NCBI GenBank assembly: GCA_002923315.1
Contig: BEHM01000012.1
Location: 1 to 64,000, forward strand
Source of the DNA: a bacterium HR10
GTDB lineage: Bacteria; Acidobacteriota; Blastocatellia; HR10
Length of the DNA stretch: 64,000 bases
Direction of reading: 5' to 3'
Below the pieces are notes generated by a model. The model was not told where the DNA came from, made no database searches, and saw only the letters and a program-made list of their open reading frames with translations. The translations under genes and the position numbers were made by a program. Below, in pieces: positions 1 to 8,318 of the stretch. The first letter of the stretch is position 1. Each line of letters begins with the position of its first letter.

Positions 1-119
1 GGCTCGAGATGTTGCAGGACCCCGAGCAGAAGATCGCCCGTCCCCGCCAAATCTACATCGGCCCACCCCGCCGCGACTACGTCCCCATCGAGGAGCGGGT
101 GGCTGCTGCCGCGTCCTGA
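1..119 (+). CDS. 3' end of an unidentified protein (partial)
   Basis: An open frame enters from the left edge (codons from base 3) and stops at TGA 117-119, giving the last 38 residues of a protein that ends in an Ala-rich tail (VAAAAS). The tail contains an IYIGPP stretch followed by RRDYVP. I do not recognise the family from so little sequence. A LacI-type regulator or sugar-related protein tail is possible but unsupported. The following gene is on the opposite strand, so this is the end of a rightward transcription unit converging on it. Confidence 0.4.
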   Translation, partial: LEMLQDPEQKIARPRQIYIGPPRRDYVPIEERVAAAAS

Positions 120-203
120 GATCGCACGGGTGAGCGAAGGGGGAAATCATATGAGGGGCTCTCCTCAGCACGCGGAAAGGGCGCGTCAGGTCAGGTGCTC
201 CGC

Positions 204-1256
204 TCAAGAGGCGATGACGTGGTGAAGGGAGAGGGGGATGGGATTCATCTCGACGCCGTCCACGAGCCGATTGCACTGCGGGCATCGGTCGCGGGTGATC
301 CGGTTCGCCAGTACGGTGAAACCAGCTCGCTCAATCAGCACGGTCCGACACTGTGGACAAAACGTGCTCGCGCAGGCCGAGCCGGGCGCGTCATGACAGT
401 AGACGTAGTGTAAGCCTGCGCTGCGACCGATCATATAAGCGCGCTGCACGGCTTCAAACGCTGCCGGCAGGTGGTCTTTCATCTGATACGCGGGGAGGAA
501 GGCGGTCACGTGCCAAGGGATGCTGTAGGAGAGGGAGGCGAGCAGCTCCGCGATGGCGCGAAGCTCGTCGTCTGAATCATTGTGACCGGGGATGATCGGG
601 GTCGTCACCTCGACCCACACACCCGTGTCCTTGAGCTGGCGCAGACATTCGAATACGGGGCGCCGGCGAGCTCCACACATTCGGCGATGCCGACGGTCAT
701 CGTAGCCCTTCACGTCTACATGAGCCGCATCGAGATACGGACGGAGCATCCGGAGGGCCGCCGGCGTCAGATAACCGTTGGTGACAATGAGATTCCTGAG
801 CCCATGAGCGGCTCCCAGGCGCGCCGTTTCGTAGACCAATTCGAAGAAGACCGTTGGCTCCGTGTACGTGTAGACGAGGTTCTGGCAGCGATGCGTGAGC
901 GCCGTCTTCACGATCTCTTCTGGAGAGAGGCGACGACCGAGGAGGCGCCCATGTGATCCTTTGGGCATTTGCGAGAGGGCGTAGTTCGCGCAATATCGGC
1001 AGCGCCAGTTGCATCCCACCGTCGCGAGCGCCAACGCGTAGGTCCCCGGTCGAAAGTGAAAGAACGCGTGCCGCTCGATCGGATCAACGGTCAGGAGGGC
1101 GACGCGATCGAAGACGAGCGTATAGAGCGTCCCCTCCACGTTCGCGCGCACACCGCAGCGCCCGCGGTGTCCGGGCCTGATGCGACACCGATGCCAGCAA
1201 AGATCACAGCGGACGTCCAGCGGCGTGAGCTTGTGATAGAGCATGGCCTCGCGCAT
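204..1256 (-). CDS. amrS: AmmeMemoRadiSam-type radical SAM enzyme
   Basis: A 350-residue radical SAM protein of the PflA-like AmrS family. The radical SAM motif CxxxCxxC is at C82, C86 and C89, in GCNWRCRYC. Extra cysteine pairs flank it: N-terminal C17/C20/C24/C34 and two C-terminal CPQC motifs, probably for metal or an auxiliary site. I chose ATG 1256 because a GAGGGG ribosome site lies just upstream and homologues begin close to the LYHKL segment; the frame stays open further upstream without another good signal. Proteins of this family are annotated as pyruvate-formate-lyase-activating-like, but the true substrate is unknown. The usual partners AmmeMemo and AMMECR1 are not in this window. 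It lies downstream of a cytochrome gene on the same strand, almost without a gap. Confidence 0.85.
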   Translation of the reverse strand: MREAMLYHKLTPLDVRCDLCWHRCRIRPGHRGRCGVRANVEGTLYTLVFDRVALLTVDPIERHAFFHFRPGTYALALATVGCNWRCRYCANYALSQMPKGSHGRLLGRRLSPEEIVKTALTHRCQNLVYTYTEPTVFFELVYETARLGAAHGLRNLIVTNGYLTPAALRMLRPYLDAAHVDVKGYDDRRHRRMCGARRRPVFECLRQLKDTGVWVEVTTPIIPGHNDSDDELRAIAELLASLSYSIPWHVTAFLPAYQMKDHLPAAFEAVQRAYMIGRSAGLHYVYCHDAPGSACASTFCPQCRTVLIERAGFTVLANRITRDRCPQCNRLVDGVEMNPIPLSLHHVIAS

Positions 1257-1328
1257 GCCCCCCTCTGCGAGCAAGAGTCCTCTCGTCTCGGTCGCCCTCC
1301 TTGAGGTGCGCACCATCCTCGGCATCCC

Positions 1329-1736
1329 TCACGGCGAGCGTTTGGCCTGAATCGCCTCGAGATACCGGGCGAGCGCGTAGATGTCCGAGCGCATCAGGGC
1401 TTCTCCGCGAGCTCGTCGGAAGATCGTCCCCCAGATCGGCATCTCGCAGCTCCCGTGAGCCGGAACGACCTTCTCGCCCTCGATCACGTTCATCACATGG
1501 TAAATGGGGAACGCTTCACCCTCCGGCTGCAGGCGCGTGAGGTCCGGCGGCGGTGTCTTCAAGGAGGCGGCAGCCGGTCCGTTCCCCTTCCCATCTCTCC
1601 CATGACACGCCGCGCAGTGCCGGACGTAAAGGCGACGTCCCTTCTCGATGAAGCCTCTCTCCTGAGAGAGCGCGGTCGCAAGCCCAAGTCCAAGGGTGCT
1701 CATCACGATCAGGGTCATTATCTGTCGTCGGTTCAT
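1329..1736 (-). CDS. secreted monohaem cytochrome c (class I-like)
   Basis: A 135-residue protein with an N-terminal signal peptide (hydrophobic residues 7-22) and one haem c attachment site, CAACH, at C41-C44-H45. A later [10 protein letters not shown] segment offers a likely distal methionine ligand. It is a periplasmic, soluble or membrane-tethered electron carrier, comparable in length to class I cytochromes c. The stop lies three bases before the longest possible reading frame of the downstream radical SAM gene, so the two may be co-transcribed. A GGAGGAG ribosome site precedes the ATG. The electron partner cannot be deduced. Confidence 0.85.
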   Translation of the reverse strand: MNRRQIMTLIVMSTLGLGLATALSQERGFIEKGRRLYVRHCAACHGRDGKGNGPAAASLKTPPPDLTRLQPEGEAFPIYHVMNVIEGEKVVPAHGSCEMPIWGTIFRRARGEALMRSDIYALARYLEAIQAKRSP

Positions 1737-2236
1737 CGCTCTCCTCCTTCGGCAGCTTGCTCAATAATCCCATCTCACGTTGATGCAAATCTCATGCCGA
1801 AACCGACGCCGTGCTTCTCACGCGCGCACTGCGCTCGCGTTCACGACGAAGTCAAATAGGGGCGGGGCGAAGATCTTCATGCTCTTTCCCCGGCGGCCCA
1901 GCGCCTCATCTGTCTTTCGTCCACTCGACCCGTCCCCAGATGAAGGGGATTGACCGATGGGGGAATACGCACAGGAGTGAGCGATAAAACCCAACCCGGG
2001 CGTTCGCCGTCGAGTGAGAGGGGGCTAACTCGTTGATACTTTGACTCTCTCGCTGGCTCTCCCTTCCACTCGGCGATGGCACGCTATTTGCACGCCTCTT
2101 ATGTGAGATGAAAGAGCATCGCGCGGAGGGAGGAGCAGGATATGGGGCGCCGAAGCTCCATGGAGCCCCCGAGGTTTTACCGGCTCTCCCTTCGGAATGG
2201 TTCGCGGGCATACAAGAGCCAAGGAGGTGACCGGCT
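1737..2236. other. 500-bp divergent intergenic region
   Basis: This region separates the leftward cytochrome gene from the rightward pentahaem cytochrome gene. No convincing open frame or RNA gene was seen. The clear signal is a sigma-54-type promoter near the right end (listed separately). A strong ribosome site, AAGGAGGTGA, lies at 2220-2229, seven bases before the ATG at 2237. A TTGACT at 2041-2046 has no good sigma-70 -10 partner. Confidence 0.5.
2077..2092 (+). promoter_or_regulatory. sigma-54 (-24/-12) promoter
   Basis: TGGCAC, five bases, then TTGCA. The diagnostic GG and GC are separated by ten bases, which matches the RpoN consensus at every key position. It lies about 145 bp upstream of the pentahaem cytochrome start, implying a long leader. 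It suggests enhancer-dependent control, for example by nitrogen, redox or electron-acceptor state. No activator gene is in this window. Confidence 0.6.
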
Positions 2237-3382
2237 ATGCGGAAGCGATCATACATAAAGCTTTTCGCCGTTTGTGGCGTCCTACTCTTTTTCGCCGTCG
2301 CGCTGATGTTCGGGCGCTCGTCGGCGGCTGCGCCCCAGGGGAACCCCGCCAGCGAATGGGCGCGCAGCAAGCACGCCAATCGCGAGACGGCCATCGCGGA
2401 GGCGACCGTAGAGCAGCGGGGAACAACAGCTGCTCACTGCGGGCGCTGCCATAGCGAGCAGGGCTTCTTGGCCTGGCTGCCGCAGCTCCTGGCCGGGGAT
2501 CCCGGCTTCATCAAGAAGCCGGACGGATCGGCGGCCGATGTGGAGTATCTCCGCAGTTTGGGTCTGACCGTGGATCGCGTGCAGCCGATCACATGTCGGA
2601 CCTGCCATGGAGAGGATTTCGAGCCGCGCATTCGCGATAACACGCCGATGTTACCCGCGGGATTCGACGCCTGGGCCGTTGGAGAGGGGGCGCTCTGCAT
2701 GACCTGCCACAATACGCGCAACGGTCGCATCCAGTGGGACGCGGCCGATCCCGGTCGCTATACAGCTCCGCATGAGTCCGCGCAAGCCGATGTCATCATG
2801 GGGAAGAACTCCTTCTTCCTGAACGACACGGTGGATCGCGCGTCCGCTCATGCGCTCTTCACGAGCGACAGTTGCGTGACGTGTCATCTGGTGCTCGGCA
2901 AGAATGGGCACACGTTCGAGCCATCCGAGACCGTGTGCGTGAACTGCCACGGCCCGTCCATGACGATTCAGTTCGTGCAGAAGCCGATCGAGGCGTTGCT
3001 GGATCAGGTCAAGGCCGCGATCGAGCGACGGATCCTAGCCGTTCGCGATCAGATCGGCGTCGTCCGGAAGTGGGATCCGGCGACCGATCAATATACGGAC
3101 AACTTCCCGCTCGACGGGCGGCAGATCACCAAGGTCGCCGAGATCCTCAGCATCCATGGGCAGATCGCCTTCCGCTTCACGCTGGCGGATGGGCAGGAGG
3201 TCTACGCCCGGGCGGGCGAGATTTGGGATAAGCCTGGTGGTCAGCGCGTCTTCGCGACCTCGGATCCGATCATCCGTGCGTGCTGGAACTACTTGCTGAT
3301 CGAGCACGATGGGAGCTTGGGTGTCCACAATCCGAGCTTCGCGCGCGATGTGCTCACGGCCACGCTGAACGCGCTGCGGTGA
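2237..3382 (+). CDS. secreted pentahaem cytochrome c
   Basis: A 381-residue protein with a signal peptide (hydrophobic core about residues 8-26, Ala-rich cleavage region near 30). It has five CxxCH haem sites at C68, C120, C154, C213 and C234. Further His residues between sites could be distal ligands. The last 140 residues carry no haem motif and look like a separate mostly beta C-terminal region. It resembles periplasmic multihaem electron-transfer proteins of the cytochrome c554/NrfA superfamily in style, but there is no recognisable catalytic CxxCK site. I therefore call it an electron carrier or a reductase of unknown substrate. The ATG is fixed by AAGGAGGTGA seven bases upstream. A sigma-54 promoter precedes it and a strong hairpin follows. 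Confidence 0.8.
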   Translation: MRKRSYIKLFAVCGVLLFFAVALMFGRSSAAAPQGNPASEWARSKHANRETAIAEATVEQRGTTAAHCGRCHSEQGFLAWLPQLLAGDPGFIKKPDGSAADVEYLRSLGLTVDRVQPITCRTCHGEDFEPRIRDNTPMLPAGFDAWAVGEGALCMTCHNTRNGRIQWDAADPGRYTAPHESAQADVIMGKNSFFLNDTVDRASAHALFTSDSCVTCHLVLGKNGHTFEPSETVCVNCHGPSMTIQFVQKPIEALLDQVKAAIERRILAVRDQIGVVRKWDPATDQYTDNFPLDGRQITKVAEILSIHGQIAFRFTLADGQEVYARAGEIWDKPGGQRVFATSDPIIRACWNYLLIEHDGSLGVHNPSFARDVLTATLNALR

Positions 3383-3402
3383 CCGGTTGACCGTGGCGGA
3401 AA

Positions 3403-3431
3403 CAGTGCGGGGGGGATAGCCCCCCGCACTG
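3403..3431. terminator. bidirectional hairpin terminator
   Basis: A perfect 12-bp inverted repeat (arms 3403-3414 and 3420-3431, five-base loop) sits between the convergent pentahaem cytochrome and leucine dehydrogenase genes. The arms are GC-rich and the flanks only mildly T-rich, so it can act in both directions. Confidence 0.75.
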
Positions 3432-3458
3432 CTCTTCAGCCGGCGCGCGTGACCGAGG

Positions 3459-4559
3459 TCAGCGCATCTCCCATCGGAAGCGGTGGACGGCCTGGCCCGT
3501 GTACATGCTCTTGAGCCGTCGGACCATGGCGATGCGTTCCTCGACAAGACGATCTGCCGCCTGGAAGGTGGGGATGTTCTCCCGCCGGGAGATGTCGAAG
3601 ACGCGACGCAAGTTGTAGTAGATGCCCCGCGTCATGCGCAGGGCGCGTTCGCGATCGTATCCTTCGAGCTCCACGTAGACGTTGATCAGGCCACCGGCGT
3701 TGATCACGTAATCGGGCGCGTAGAGAATGCCCCGACGGTGCAGCTCCACACCGTGCCGGTCCTCCTCCAGTTGATTGTTCGCCGCGCCGGCGATGATCTG
3801 GAATCTCATGCGCGGGATCGTCTGATCATTGAGCACGGCTCCCAGGGCGCAGGGCGCGAAGATGTGAGCGTCCACATCGTAAATCTCTTCGGGGTTGACG
3901 ATCTCGATCTTCAGCTCGCTTCGCGCTCGTTCGACCTTCTCCGGATCAATATCCGTCCCGATGACATGCGCGCCCTCATCGAGGAGCCGCGCGGCCAGGT
4001 TGAAACCGACGTGTCCGAGTCCCTGAACGGCGACGCTCAGACCCTTGAGCGAATCCCGGCCGAGCTTCTCCTGCACGCACGCCTGCATGCCTTGGAGCAC
4101 GCCGAAGGCGGTGACCGGAGCCGGATCTCCTCCGCCCCCGTGCGCGGGCGAGAGTCCGGAGACGTATCGCGTCTCCATGTACATGTACTCGATGTCATTG
4201 ACGTCTATGCCCACATCCTCCCCCGTGATGAACCGTCCCTTCAGGCTCTCGACGAAGCGTCCGAAGGCGCGGAAGAGCGCTTCGGATTTGTCCTTCTTCG
4301 GATCGCCGATGATGACGGCCTTCCCTCCGCCGAGATTGAGGCCGGCGGCGGCTGCTTTGTACGTCATCGCCCGCGAGAGTCGCAGGGCGTCCAAGAGGGC
4401 CTCCTCCTCCGTCTTGTACGGCCACATGCGCGTGCCGCCCAGGGCCGGTCCGAGCGTCGTGTCGTGGATGGCGATGATCGCTCGCAACCCGACGTCTTTG
4501 TTCTGACAGAAGATGACCTCTTCGTGCCCGAACTCCTCCATCTTGGCCAATGGGGTCAT
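3459..4559 (-). CDS. ldh: leucine-type amino acid dehydrogenase (Glu/Leu/Phe/Val family)
   Basis: A 366-residue member of the short-form Glu/Leu/Phe/Val dehydrogenase family. It catalyses NAD-dependent reversible deamination of an amino acid to a 2-oxoacid. Visible signatures are the substrate region GGTRMWPY, the catalytic lysine in NLGGGKAVI, and the dinucleotide fold GLGHVGFNLA followed by an acidic D-I-D segment. Length and motifs fit leucine/valine dehydrogenase rather than the longer glutamate enzyme found near 59.5 kb. It is the last gene of a run with a 2-oxoacid:ferredoxin oxidoreductase, so the oxoacid it makes is a plausible substrate for that complex. Substrate choice between Leu, Val and Phe cannot be decided by eye. 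Confidence 0.85.
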   Translation of the reverse strand: MTPLAKMEEFGHEEVIFCQNKDVGLRAIIAIHDTTLGPALGGTRMWPYKTEEEALLDALRLSRAMTYKAAAAGLNLGGGKAVIIGDPKKDKSEALFRAFGRFVESLKGRFITGEDVGIDVNDIEYMYMETRYVSGLSPAHGGGGDPAPVTAFGVLQGMQACVQEKLGRDSLKGLSVAVQGLGHVGFNLAARLLDEGAHVIGTDIDPEKVERARSELKIEIVNPEEIYDVDAHIFAPCALGAVLNDQTIPRMRFQIIAGAANNQLEEDRHGVELHRRGILYAPDYVINAGGLINVYVELEGYDRERALRMTRGIYYNLRRVFDISRRENIPTFQAADRLVEERIAMVRRLKSMYTGQAVHRFRWEMR

Positions 4560-4594
4560 AGGCTCTCCCTCCTGTGAAGTGAACTCCGGCCGGA

Positions 4595-5179
4595 TTATAC
4601 CCGATCGTCGGCCGATCGGCTCAGCCGTCCGCGCTCATATCCGGCTTCGAAGGCCATCAGGTTCAACTCGATCGCGCTCTTCGGGAGCGAGGAGCGCACG
4701 GCCTCCCGCATCCCCGATGGAGAGACGATCGGTGCGAGCGCGCAGAGGAAGCCGAGCATGACGATATTCGCCACGATGCGATGTCCCAGCTCCTCGGCGA
4801 TCTTCGTCGCCGGGAGGGCGTAGAGTCGCACGGTGTCCTCCCCTGGTCCCTCGTCCCGAAGCCGCCCGGCGTCCGGGGCGACCAGATCGCGCTCGATGAG
4901 CACCAGGCCACCGGGTTTCACCTCCGGGGCGAACCGCGCATACGCCTCCTGAGACATGGCGATCAACACATCGGGTTCGGTGAGGTAGGGGTAGTAGATC
5001 GGCTCATCGGCGATGATGACCTGACTGTTGCAGGCACTTCCGCGTGCTTCCGGCCCATAGGACTGCACCATCGTCGCGTGGCGGCGATCGTAGACGGCGG
5101 CCGCTTTGCCCAGGAGATACCCGGCCAGGATGATCCCCTGCCCGCCGAATCCGGCGATCTTCACCTCCCATCGGCTCAT
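4595..5179 (-). CDS. korC: 2-oxoacid:ferredoxin oxidoreductase, gamma subunit
   Basis: A 194-residue gamma-type subunit, with the typical opening GFGGQGIILAGYLLG and the PEARGSACNSQV segment. In four-subunit enzymes this chain completes the catalytic assembly that oxidatively decarboxylates 2-oxoacids to acyl-CoA using ferredoxin. Its start overlaps the end of the beta gene by four bases (ATGA), showing translational coupling. It belongs to a delta-alpha-beta-gamma operon. The substrate may be 2-oxoglutarate or a branched-chain 2-oxoacid; the neighbouring leucine dehydrogenase favours the latter without proving it. Confidence 0.85.
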   Translation of the reverse strand: MSRWEVKIAGFGGQGIILAGYLLGKAAAVYDRRHATMVQSYGPEARGSACNSQVIIADEPIYYPYLTEPDVLIAMSQEAYARFAPEVKPGGLVLIERDLVAPDAGRLRDEGPGEDTVRLYALPATKIAEELGHRIVANIVMLGFLCALAPIVSPSGMREAVRSSLPKSAIELNLMAFEAGYERGRLSRSADDRV

Positions 5180-6054
5180 GATTCGACCTCCTCGGCTTCC
5201 ACCTCTTCGCTCACTTTCTCCACATACGGTTCGATGAAGAACGCGGCCAGTTGTTTTCTCATGCGCTCGTGATACGTCGGTCGCTCCAGGTCCACGAATT
5301 TCCCGAGGATGAGCTTCTTCCCCAGCTCGATCCCCACCTCGGCCGGAGGAGCGCCATGCCGAATCTCACTCTGCGTCTTGAAGACGCGCATCATGTCCAG
5401 GGCATCGCCCAGCTTATTGCGGCGCAAGTATCCAGTCGGGCAGGGGGAGAGGATCTCGACGAAGCTGAAGCCCCTTTTGGTGATCGCCTCTTGCAGGGCT
5501 GTGATCAAGCGTCGGACGTGGAAGACGGTCCACCGGGCGACGTAGACGGCACCACTGGCCGCTACCAGGGCCGGGAGATTGAAGGGAGGCTCGAAGTTCC
5601 CGTAGGGCGTCGTCGTGCTGCGCGCCGCCAGTGGAGTCGTCGGACCAGATTGCCCTCCTGTCATGCCGTAGATGAAGTTGTTCACGCAGATGACGGTCAG
5701 GTCCACATTGCGTCGCGCCGCGTGAATGAGATGGTTCCCTCCGATGGCCGCCAGGTCCCCATCGCCGCTGAAGACGATCACCGTCAGGTCGGGATTGGCG
5801 AGCTTCAGCCCCGTCGCGAAGGGGATCGCACGGCCGTGCGTCGTGTGGAATCCATCGAGTCGGACGTATCCGGCGACGCGCGCCGAACAGCCGATGCCCG
5901 AGACGACGACTGTGCGATCCAGGGGGATTCGCAATTCCTCCAGCGCGAGCACCAGGCAGCGCATGGCGATGCCGATGCCGCAGCCCGGACACCAGATGTG
6001 CGGCAGCCGATCCGCCCGAAGGAGATGATCCAGGGGGTGTCGTTCCTCAGACAT
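5176..6054 (-). CDS. korB: 2-oxoacid:ferredoxin oxidoreductase, beta subunit (ThDP)
   Basis: A 292-residue thiamine-diphosphate subunit. It has the WCPGCG and GIGCSAR cysteines for a [4Fe-4S] cluster and a ThDP/Mg site beginning SGDGDLAAIGGNH and ending near VNNFIYGMTGGQ. I chose ATG 6054 rather than an upstream TTG because GAGGAGG lies seven bases before it. It overlaps the alpha gene's end by eight bases and the gamma gene's start by four, so the subunits are co-translated. In the cell it transfers electrons from oxoacid cleavage to ferredoxin. Confidence 0.9.
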   Translation of the reverse strand: MSEERHPLDHLLRADRLPHIWCPGCGIGIAMRCLVLALEELRIPLDRTVVVSGIGCSARVAGYVRLDGFHTTHGRAIPFATGLKLANPDLTVIVFSGDGDLAAIGGNHLIHAARRNVDLTVICVNNFIYGMTGGQSGPTTPLAARSTTTPYGNFEPPFNLPALVAASGAVYVARWTVFHVRRLITALQEAITKRGFSFVEILSPCPTGYLRRNKLGDALDMMRVFKTQSEIRHGAPPAEVGIELGKKLILGKFVDLERPTYHERMRKQLAAFFIEPYVEKVSEEVEAEEVES

Positions 6055-7204
6055 GGGACGCCTCCTCAATGGCTGCGAGAATCTCCCGCGGATCGTGAAC
6101 GGCGCCTCCGGGGCGCAGGACGGGGATCGTGAGCGCGCGTCCGGCAGCGCAGCGTTCGACCTCCCGGGCGATCTGCCCGAGGTTGAGTTCCGGGACGATG
6201 AACGCTCGTACTCGGGCCGCCAACTCGCGAAGGCGCTCCTCCGGGAACGGCCAGACGGTGATCAAGCGCAGCCAACCGACCCGGCGTCCGGCCGCGCGCG
6301 CCAGCTCCATCGCCCGATAGGCCACGCGCGCCGAAATCCCGTAGGCGACGAGCACGACGTCGGCGTCCTCCATTCCGCGCTCCTCCAGTCGAATGATGTC
6401 GCGCGCATTTCGCCGCACTTTCTCCGCCAGCCGGCGCACGAGCCGTTCTTGCGCGTCCGGCGAGGTCGAAGGGTATCCTCGCTCGTCGTGCGTGAGGCCG
6501 GTGATGTACACTCGATACCCCTCACCCGCGGCGACCATCGGAGGCACCAGATCGTCCTCCGGGAGATAGGGGAGATAGGTCTCGCGCGGGCCGGTGAACC
6601 GCTTTCGATTCACGATCGGGATCTCTTCTTCCGGCGGGATGATGACCCGCTCCGTGATGTGACCGATGACGGCATCGCTCATGATCAGAACGGGCAGGCG
6701 ATATTTCTCCGAGAGGTTGAAGGCGGCGATGGTCAGATCGAACATCTCCTGCGCGGAGCTGGGCGCCAGGGCGATCGTCTCATAGTCGCCATGCGATCCC
6801 CAACGCGCTTGCATCATATCGCCTTGCCCCACCAGGGTCGGCAATCCGGTTGAAGGCCCCCCGCGCTGGACGTTCACGATGACGCAGGGCGTCTCGGTCA
6901 TGTAACCGAAGCCCAGATTCTCCATCATGAGGCTGAAGCCGGGACCGGAGGTCGCCGTCATAGCCTTCACGCCGGCCCAGGACGCACCGAGCACCGCGCT
7001 GATGGAGGCGATCTCGTCCTCCATTTGGATGAATGTCCCTCCGACTTCCGGCAGGCGCTCGGCCATGCGTTCGGCGATTTCCGTCGCCGGCGTGATCGGA
7101 TATCCCGCGAAGAACCGGCAACCGGCGGCCAAAGCGCCCTCAGCGCACGCGACGTCTCCGTTGATGAAATGAACGCCGGTGAGCACCGCAGGTCCGCGCT
7201 TCAT
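6047..7204 (-). CDS. korA: 2-oxoacid:ferredoxin oxidoreductase, alpha subunit
   Basis: A 385-residue alpha subunit. It carries the pyrimidine-binding region with [12 protein letters not shown] near the N-terminus, the MEDEIASI glutamate segment and TSGPGFSLM. The C-terminal domain has [15 protein letters not shown] and WPFPEERL, as in KorA/VorA. There is no fused gamma domain, in agreement with the separate gamma gene. Start ATG 7204 overlaps the ferredoxin gene's stop (ATGA). It pairs with the beta subunit to bind ThDP and CoA. Confidence 0.9.
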   Translation of the reverse strand: MKRGPAVLTGVHFINGDVACAEGALAAGCRFFAGYPITPATEIAERMAERLPEVGGTFIQMEDEIASISAVLGASWAGVKAMTATSGPGFSLMMENLGFGYMTETPCVIVNVQRGGPSTGLPTLVGQGDMMQARWGSHGDYETIALAPSSAQEMFDLTIAAFNLSEKYRLPVLIMSDAVIGHITERVIIPPEEEIPIVNRKRFTGPRETYLPYLPEDDLVPPMVAAGEGYRVYITGLTHDERGYPSTSPDAQERLVRRLAEKVRRNARDIIRLEERGMEDADVVLVAYGISARVAYRAMELARAAGRRVGWLRLITVWPFPEERLRELAARVRAFIVPELNLGQIAREVERCAAGRALTIPVLRPGGAVHDPREILAAIEEASHV

Positions 7205-7470
7205 CGCTCCTCCTCGAGGCGAACGACGTAGATGGCGAATTCCGGACAGAGCAGCTCGCACATCTTGCAATCAGTGCACAGCTCTTCGGCGATGACGGCG
7301 GGGACGTGATACCCCTTGCTGTTGAAGCGGTCAGACATCGCCAGGACGTGTCGAGGGCAGAATTCCACGCAGAACCGACAGCCTTTGCAGCGTTCGGTGA
7401 GCAGGAAGACGCGGCCGCGCGGCCGGCGCACCGCACGCGATGGGGTGTGCACCGTCGGCTCAACGCTCAT
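7201..7470 (-). CDS. korD: 2-oxoacid:ferredoxin oxidoreductase, delta (2[4Fe-4S] ferredoxin) subunit
   Basis: An 89-residue ferredoxin-like chain with two full CxxCxxCxxxCP motifs ([12 protein letters not shown] and [12 protein letters not shown]). It passes electrons from the catalytic subunits to free ferredoxin. I chose ATG 7470 because the frame upstream is low-complexity and unconserved in look. The AGAAGGAG site is very close to this ATG, so the exact start is less certain. It is the first of the four oxidoreductase genes; a hemerythrin gene lies upstream. Confidence 0.8.
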   Translation of the reverse strand: MSVEPTVHTPSRAVRRPRGRVFLLTERCKGCRFCVEFCPRHVLAMSDRFNSKGYHVPAVIAEELCTDCKMCELLCPEFAIYVVRLEEER

Positions 7471-7547
7471 GCTCCTTCTGCTCCATGCTGATGCTTGCGG
7501 CCCTGCTCGAAAGGGCTTTCCTGAGCCCGCGCTGCCCCAGAGCGCGA

Positions 7548-7979
7548 TCAATCGCCCCCGCCCACATCGAGGCAGAAGACCTCTTGGATCAGGTGGTTCT
7601 CCTTCCGGTCGTGCTCCCGTATGGCCGAGAGGAGGCGAAGGCACTCATCCGCCCATGCGCTCATCAGCCGGCCTTCGATCGCGCGATCGCCCGTTTCCAT
7701 GAGGCGCTTCGCTTCTCGAAGGAGCTGCTCGTGCTCGGCGCGAAGGGCTTCCACGTGTGAAGCGGCATGCGGCCAACGCTGCACGACGTCCTCCATGAAT
7801 TCTCCTTCCTCCTCCAGGGCGAAATGACGCCGGAGATGGTCCAGAACTGCGCGCAGATCGTCGCGCGCGGATGCCCATGAGGATCGGAGAGCCGTCAGGT
7901 CCTCGTGCAACCGCTGCATGAGCGCGGCGAGCATCTCGTGCTCGTGGCGAATCTCGCGGGCCAATTCCTCTCCCGACAT
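7548..7979 (-). CDS. hemerythrin HHE-domain protein
   Basis: A 143-residue helical protein with the ligand pattern of HHE cation-binding domains: [24 protein letters not shown] and [10 protein letters not shown]. These would hold a non-haem di-iron centre that binds O2 or senses oxygen, NO or iron. ATG 7979 is supported by a G-rich ribosome site. It is upstream of the oxygen-sensitive ferredoxin oxidoreductase genes on the same strand. Oxygen protection or iron repair of that complex is a reasonable inference, not shown. A lone iron-storage role is an alternative. Confidence 0.8.
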   Translation of the reverse strand: MSGEELAREIRHEHEMLAALMQRLHEDLTALRSSWASARDDLRAVLDHLRRHFALEEEGEFMEDVVQRWPHAASHVEALRAEHEQLLREAKRLMETGDRAIEGRLMSAWADECLRLLSAIREHDRKENHLIQEVFCLDVGGGD

Positions 7980-8318
7980 GATCCCCCCTCTCTCGCGAGG
8001 ATTCACGTAGCAATCGCCGTGCCGCGCGGAGGCTTCGAACAAGCTCCCTCGGTGAGGGCATTCGATTCCTCTGCGAGAAGTTGACAGGAGAGATCTCAGT
8101 CGAGGGAAGACCTGCTGATCCGCCCCTTGGGAAAAATACCCTCACACTGGGGCAAAAGCCCCAACCCGCGTGCCGTCCTCCGGTCGGCTCGCCCGCTCCT
8201 GGAGAAGAAGCAAGCGATCCCCTTCGCCCAAGATAGGGCCGCTCCCGGTGGGGTGGCGGCAGGAGACGGCGTGAGTCGGCATGGTGGTTGCTTGAGAGGG
8301 CGTGTTGCGAGGCGGACT
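7980..8318. other. divergent regulatory region between hemerythrin and feoB genes
   Basis: A 339-bp non-coding stretch. It contains TTGACA at 8081-8086 on the plus strand with no strong -10. An overlapping dyad, centred on GAGATCTC at 8090-8097, has imperfect GAC/GTC outer arms and could be an operator for the downstream DtxR-type regulator. The assignment is weak. The frame of feoB is open through much of this region, but I place its start at 8319. Confidence 0.3.
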
